Below, piece after piece: positions 14,307 to 18,094 of a DNA stretch of 18,094 nt; position 1 is the stretch's first letter; each line of letters opens with the position of its first letter. The notes under the pieces were generated by a model. It made no database searches, was not told where the DNA came from, and was given only the letters and a program-made list of their open reading frames with translations. The stretch comes from Nanobdellota archaeon (GTDB taxonomy: Archaea; Nanobdellota; Nanobdellia; SCGC-AAA011-G17; JAFCDX01): assembly GCA_018816585.1 (NCBI GenBank), contig JAHIVQ010000069.1, forward strand, positions 1 to 18,094. Reading direction: 5' to 3'. The translations under genes were made by a program, and so were the position numbers.

Positions 14307-14897
14307 CTAGACTAAATGAATCCCTTCTTCACTAACTCTGAAAAATCTTGATTTATTTTCTTTCTTGAATATAATCTGCCTTGGATCTTTTTTTAATTCT
14401 ATTAATTGATCTGCAAATTCTAAAGAAATATTTCCACCAACCATTATTGTTTCATTAGTTACTGGATTCTCATATACTTGATTTAAGATTAATACTGGAA
14501 CTGTTGAACTTAAATCCTTTAGTGCTCTATATTGTGAAGCAAGCATTCTGTTTGCCAAATCTGGCTTTGATTTTACCAACATTCTATAATGATTTCCAAT
14601 TGTGTCAACAACAACCAAAGAAATATTATTTTTTATCTTATAAAAACCATTTATCTGCATCTGCTGCTCTTTAAAGTTTGATACTCTATTTAATAATAAA
14701 TTATCTAATAATTTTTTATCTTTTGATAACTGAATAAATCTATCAATAGAAAAAGTTTGTTCTGTATCCATAAATAGTACTTTTTTATTCTCTTTTAAAT
14801 AATCTATAGCACTAATCATAGCCATAGTAGTCTTTCCAGAACCTGGAGGACCATAAATAGTTGAAATATTATTGTTTAGATCAAATAATTTTGGCAT
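14307..14897 (-). CDS. RadB-like RecA-family ATPase
   Basis: A 196-residue single RecA core, without the N-terminal HhH domain of RadA, as expected for archaeal RadB paralogues that assist recombination and repair. Walker A GPPGSGKTT is at 16-24, VLFMDTEQ at 40-47 matches the RadB DTEG region, and Walker B LVVVDTIG at 94-101 has D98. ALKDLSSTVPVLILNQVY and VGGNISLEFADQLIEL match the RadB L2/later region. A slightly short form (RadB is usually about 220). The last 14 codons before the terminal V are duplicated downstream as a 43-bp direct repeat beyond the GTPase gene, suggesting that the present gene end came with, or was copied by, that segment. A TATA box lies 22-33 nt upstream. Confidence 0.82.
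   Translation of the reverse strand: MPKLFDLNNNISTIYGPPGSGKTTMAMISAIDYLKENKKVLFMDTEQTFSIDRFIQLSKDKKLLDNLLLNRVSNFKEQQMQINGFYKIKNNISLVVVDTIGNHYRMLVKSKPDLANRMLASQYRALKDLSSTVPVLILNQVYENPVTNETIMVGGNISLEFADQLIELKKDPRQIIFKKENKSRFFRVSEEGIHLV
14311..14353. repeat. 43-bp direct repeat, copy 2 (RadB 3' coding end)
   Basis: Perfect match to 13474-13516, 837 bp apart. Forms the last codons of the RadB-like gene, which here ends V (GTC) TAG. The bases just outside the repeat differ on both sides. Confidence 0.9.
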
Positions 14898-14918
14898 ATT
14901 AATAGATATTTTATTGTT

Positions 14919-14930
14919 TTATATATATTT
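14919..14930 (-). promoter_or_regulatory. TATA box for the RadB-like gene
   Basis: A/T-only run reading AAATATATATAA on the minus strand, 22-33 nt before the ATG at 14897. Confidence 0.4.
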
Positions 14931-14981
14931 ATATCATATTCTAGATATATCTTTTAATACCTATTTTTATCTAAATAAATG

Positions 14982-14990
14982 TTTATAAAT
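14982..14990 (+). promoter_or_regulatory. TATA box for the small Cys protein
   Basis: TTTATAAAT lies 21-29 nt before the ATG at 15011; this supports the tiny gene downstream being a real, separately transcribed, leaderless gene. Confidence 0.5.
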
Positions 14991-15010
14991 AAAATGATCT
15001 TAAATAAAAG

Positions 15011-15208
15011 ATGGGATACAATATATATTCAACAAGAGAAGAATATGATTGTTCTAAGGGTTTAAGTGCATTAAAACAAACATTTGATTCTTTACAATGT
15101 AGTATGACTGCATGTGGAGGAAATAAAAAAAGTCTTGATAATATTTGTAGGTCATGTGAAAATTATATTAATAATGCCTTATTAAGAGATGCGGCAAGTA
15201 TGGAATAA
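15011..15208 (+). CDS. Small Cys-containing protein, function unknown
   Basis: A 65-residue soluble protein with no recognised family and five Cys residues (C14, C30, C35, C46, C49). RSCENY forms a CxxC (C46-C49) that with C30 and C35 could bind one zinc ion. Otherwise it is helical. A good TATA box at the right distance supports expression; it is monocistronic, ending 66 nt before the AbrB-type gene. The real-gene call rests mainly on promoter spacing and normal composition. Confidence 0.5.
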   Translation: MGYNIYSTREEYDCSKGLSALKQTFDSLQCSMTACGGNKKSLDNICRSCENYINNALLRDAASME

Positions 15209-15238
15209 TATATTTTCTAAAATCTAAAATAGAAATCT

Positions 15239-15247
15239 TTATATATA
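15239..15247 (+). promoter_or_regulatory. TATA box for the AbrB-CDC48 operon
   Basis: TTATATATA, centred about 32 nt before the ATG at 15275, so transcription should start about 15266-15272, inside the tandem palindromic sites just downstream. Confidence 0.5.
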
Positions 15248-15250
15248 AGT

Positions 15251-15274
15251 TGTGTATACACAGTTGTATACACA
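15251..15274. promoter_or_regulatory. Tandem palindromic operator-like sites
   Basis: Two copies of TGTATACACA (15253-15262 and 15265-15274) with a 12-bp period fill the space between the TATA box and the ATG. The first is part of the perfect 12-bp palindrome TGTGTATACACA (15251-15262); the second contains the palindrome TGTATACA (15265-15272). The spacing of about one helical turn suggests two regulator dimers side by side over the transcription start, a classic repressor position. The DNA-binding protein encoded immediately downstream is the obvious candidate; that is inference. Confidence 0.6.
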
Positions 15275-15809
15275 ATGAAAGATATATTTGACTCAAAGGT
15301 TTTGTGTGATAAATGTAATACTCTAACTAATAAGAAGATTATGATAAAAGATGGATTTAATATGCGTGTTCTTGAATGCCCAAAATGTGGCAATATAATA
15401 CCCCATCCTGTTGATATAGAAAAATACAATGAATTCAGCAAGATAAGAAAAAAGCAGTTTAATGTTAAGTTAAGAATGGTTGGAAATTCTTATACTGTTT
15501 CAATTCCAAGAGAGATAATTGATTTCTTTGAAGAAGCTGAAGATCCTTTTAAAGATATTGATAAAAGAATGAAAGAAGATATGGAAAGGATGAGCAGAAT
15601 GGTTACTTTAGCATTTGAAGAATCAAATAGATTATCATTAAACTTTGGAAATTTTGATAGAACAATAGAAAATAATAATAATGGAGTTCGTACTATCATA
15701 AAGGAAAAATCAGAAACAAAACCATTAAATATGAATAATGGAAAGGGATTTGTTTCAAGGAAAATAAAATTAATAAGAAATATTAAAAATAATGAAGAGG
15801 AAATAGAAG

Positions 15810-15817
<8 letters not shown>
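15275..15817 (+). CDS. Zinc-ribbon plus AbrB/SpoVT-type regulator
   Basis: A 180-residue probable DNA-binding protein. An N-terminal zinc ribbon has C11-x2-C14 and C35-x2-C38. It is followed by a swapped-hairpin AbrB/SpoVT-type domain at about 62-86 (FNVKLRMVGNSYTVSIPREIIDFF), whose NSYTVSIPRE is the typical signature. Residues 90-180 form a charged, Met- and Asn-rich tail of unknown fold. Zinc-ribbon/AbrB proteins are common archaeal regulators. It overlaps the CDC48 gene by 8 nt, so the pair is co-translated, and two palindromic sites cover its transcription start, suggesting autoregulation and hence control of CDC48. Confidence 0.78.

Positions 15818-18094
<2,277 letters not shown>

Noticed and set aside
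13474..14353. Terminal repeats of an insertion sequence around the GTPase
   Set aside because: The repeats are direct, 43 bp long and derived from gene coding sequence; no transposase or short target duplication is seen.

Overview
This is an AT-rich window from an archaeon. The evidence is archaeal-type gene content (Hef-like helicase and nuclease, RadB-like ATPase, VAT/CDC48 ATPase, archaeal TyrRS, type IA topoisomerase with zinc fingers), TATA boxes about 20-30 nt before many start codons with few Shine-Dalgarno sites, and a tRNA interrupted by bulge-helix-bulge introns. Short, tightly packed genes, many small membrane proteins and a membrane segment followed by TGFSV suggest a DPANN-type lineage (Woesearchaeota/Pacearchaeota-like). 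That placement is inference. No CRISPR array, insertion sequence, integrase or rRNA was seen, and no gene-free stretch exceeds 300 bases.

Layout. 1-1737 (+): end of tyrosyl-tRNA synthetase, a short ureohydrolase and a 2H RNA phosphodiesterase, overlapping as an operon. 1771-2073 (+): a small membrane-anchored EF-hand protein. 2051-4169 (-): Hef split into a helicase gene and an ERCC4-type nuclease gene one base apart. 4219-5003 (+): two membrane proteins. 5004-5984 (-): a CrtC/AttH-type lipocalin-like protein. 6064-6182 (+): tRNA-Lys(CUU), which I read as carrying three tiny introns. 6232-7451 (-): three small membrane proteins, the first DUF2569-like. 7556-7828 (-): a winged-helix regulator. 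7951-10304 (+): serS, a YHS/TRASH-type zinc protein, a 73-residue protein and a metallophosphoesterase. 10339-12543 (+): topoisomerase I. 12538-13416 (-): an unrecognised 292-residue protein. 13576-14301 (+): a circularly permuted GTPase between 43-bp perfect direct repeats. 14307-14897 (-): RadB-like ATPase. 15011-15208 (+): a small Cys-containing protein. 15275 to the end (+): a zinc-ribbon/AbrB regulator overlapping a CDC48/VAT AAA+ ATPase that runs off the window.

Themes. Much of the window is information processing: two synthetases, a tRNA, an RNA-end phosphodiesterase, fork repair (Hef, RadB), topology (TopA), probable ribosome assembly (permuted GTPase) and protein unfolding (CDC48). 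The most unusual items are the three-intron tRNA-Lys, with a 4-bp central helix drawable at every splice junction; the GTPase cassette flanked by duplicated 3' ends of the RadB-like gene, resembling an att-type insertion that restores the gene end; the split Hef joined at a T5 run where one base would fuse the reading frames; and tandem TGTATACACA operator-like sites at the promoter of the AbrB-CDC48 operon.
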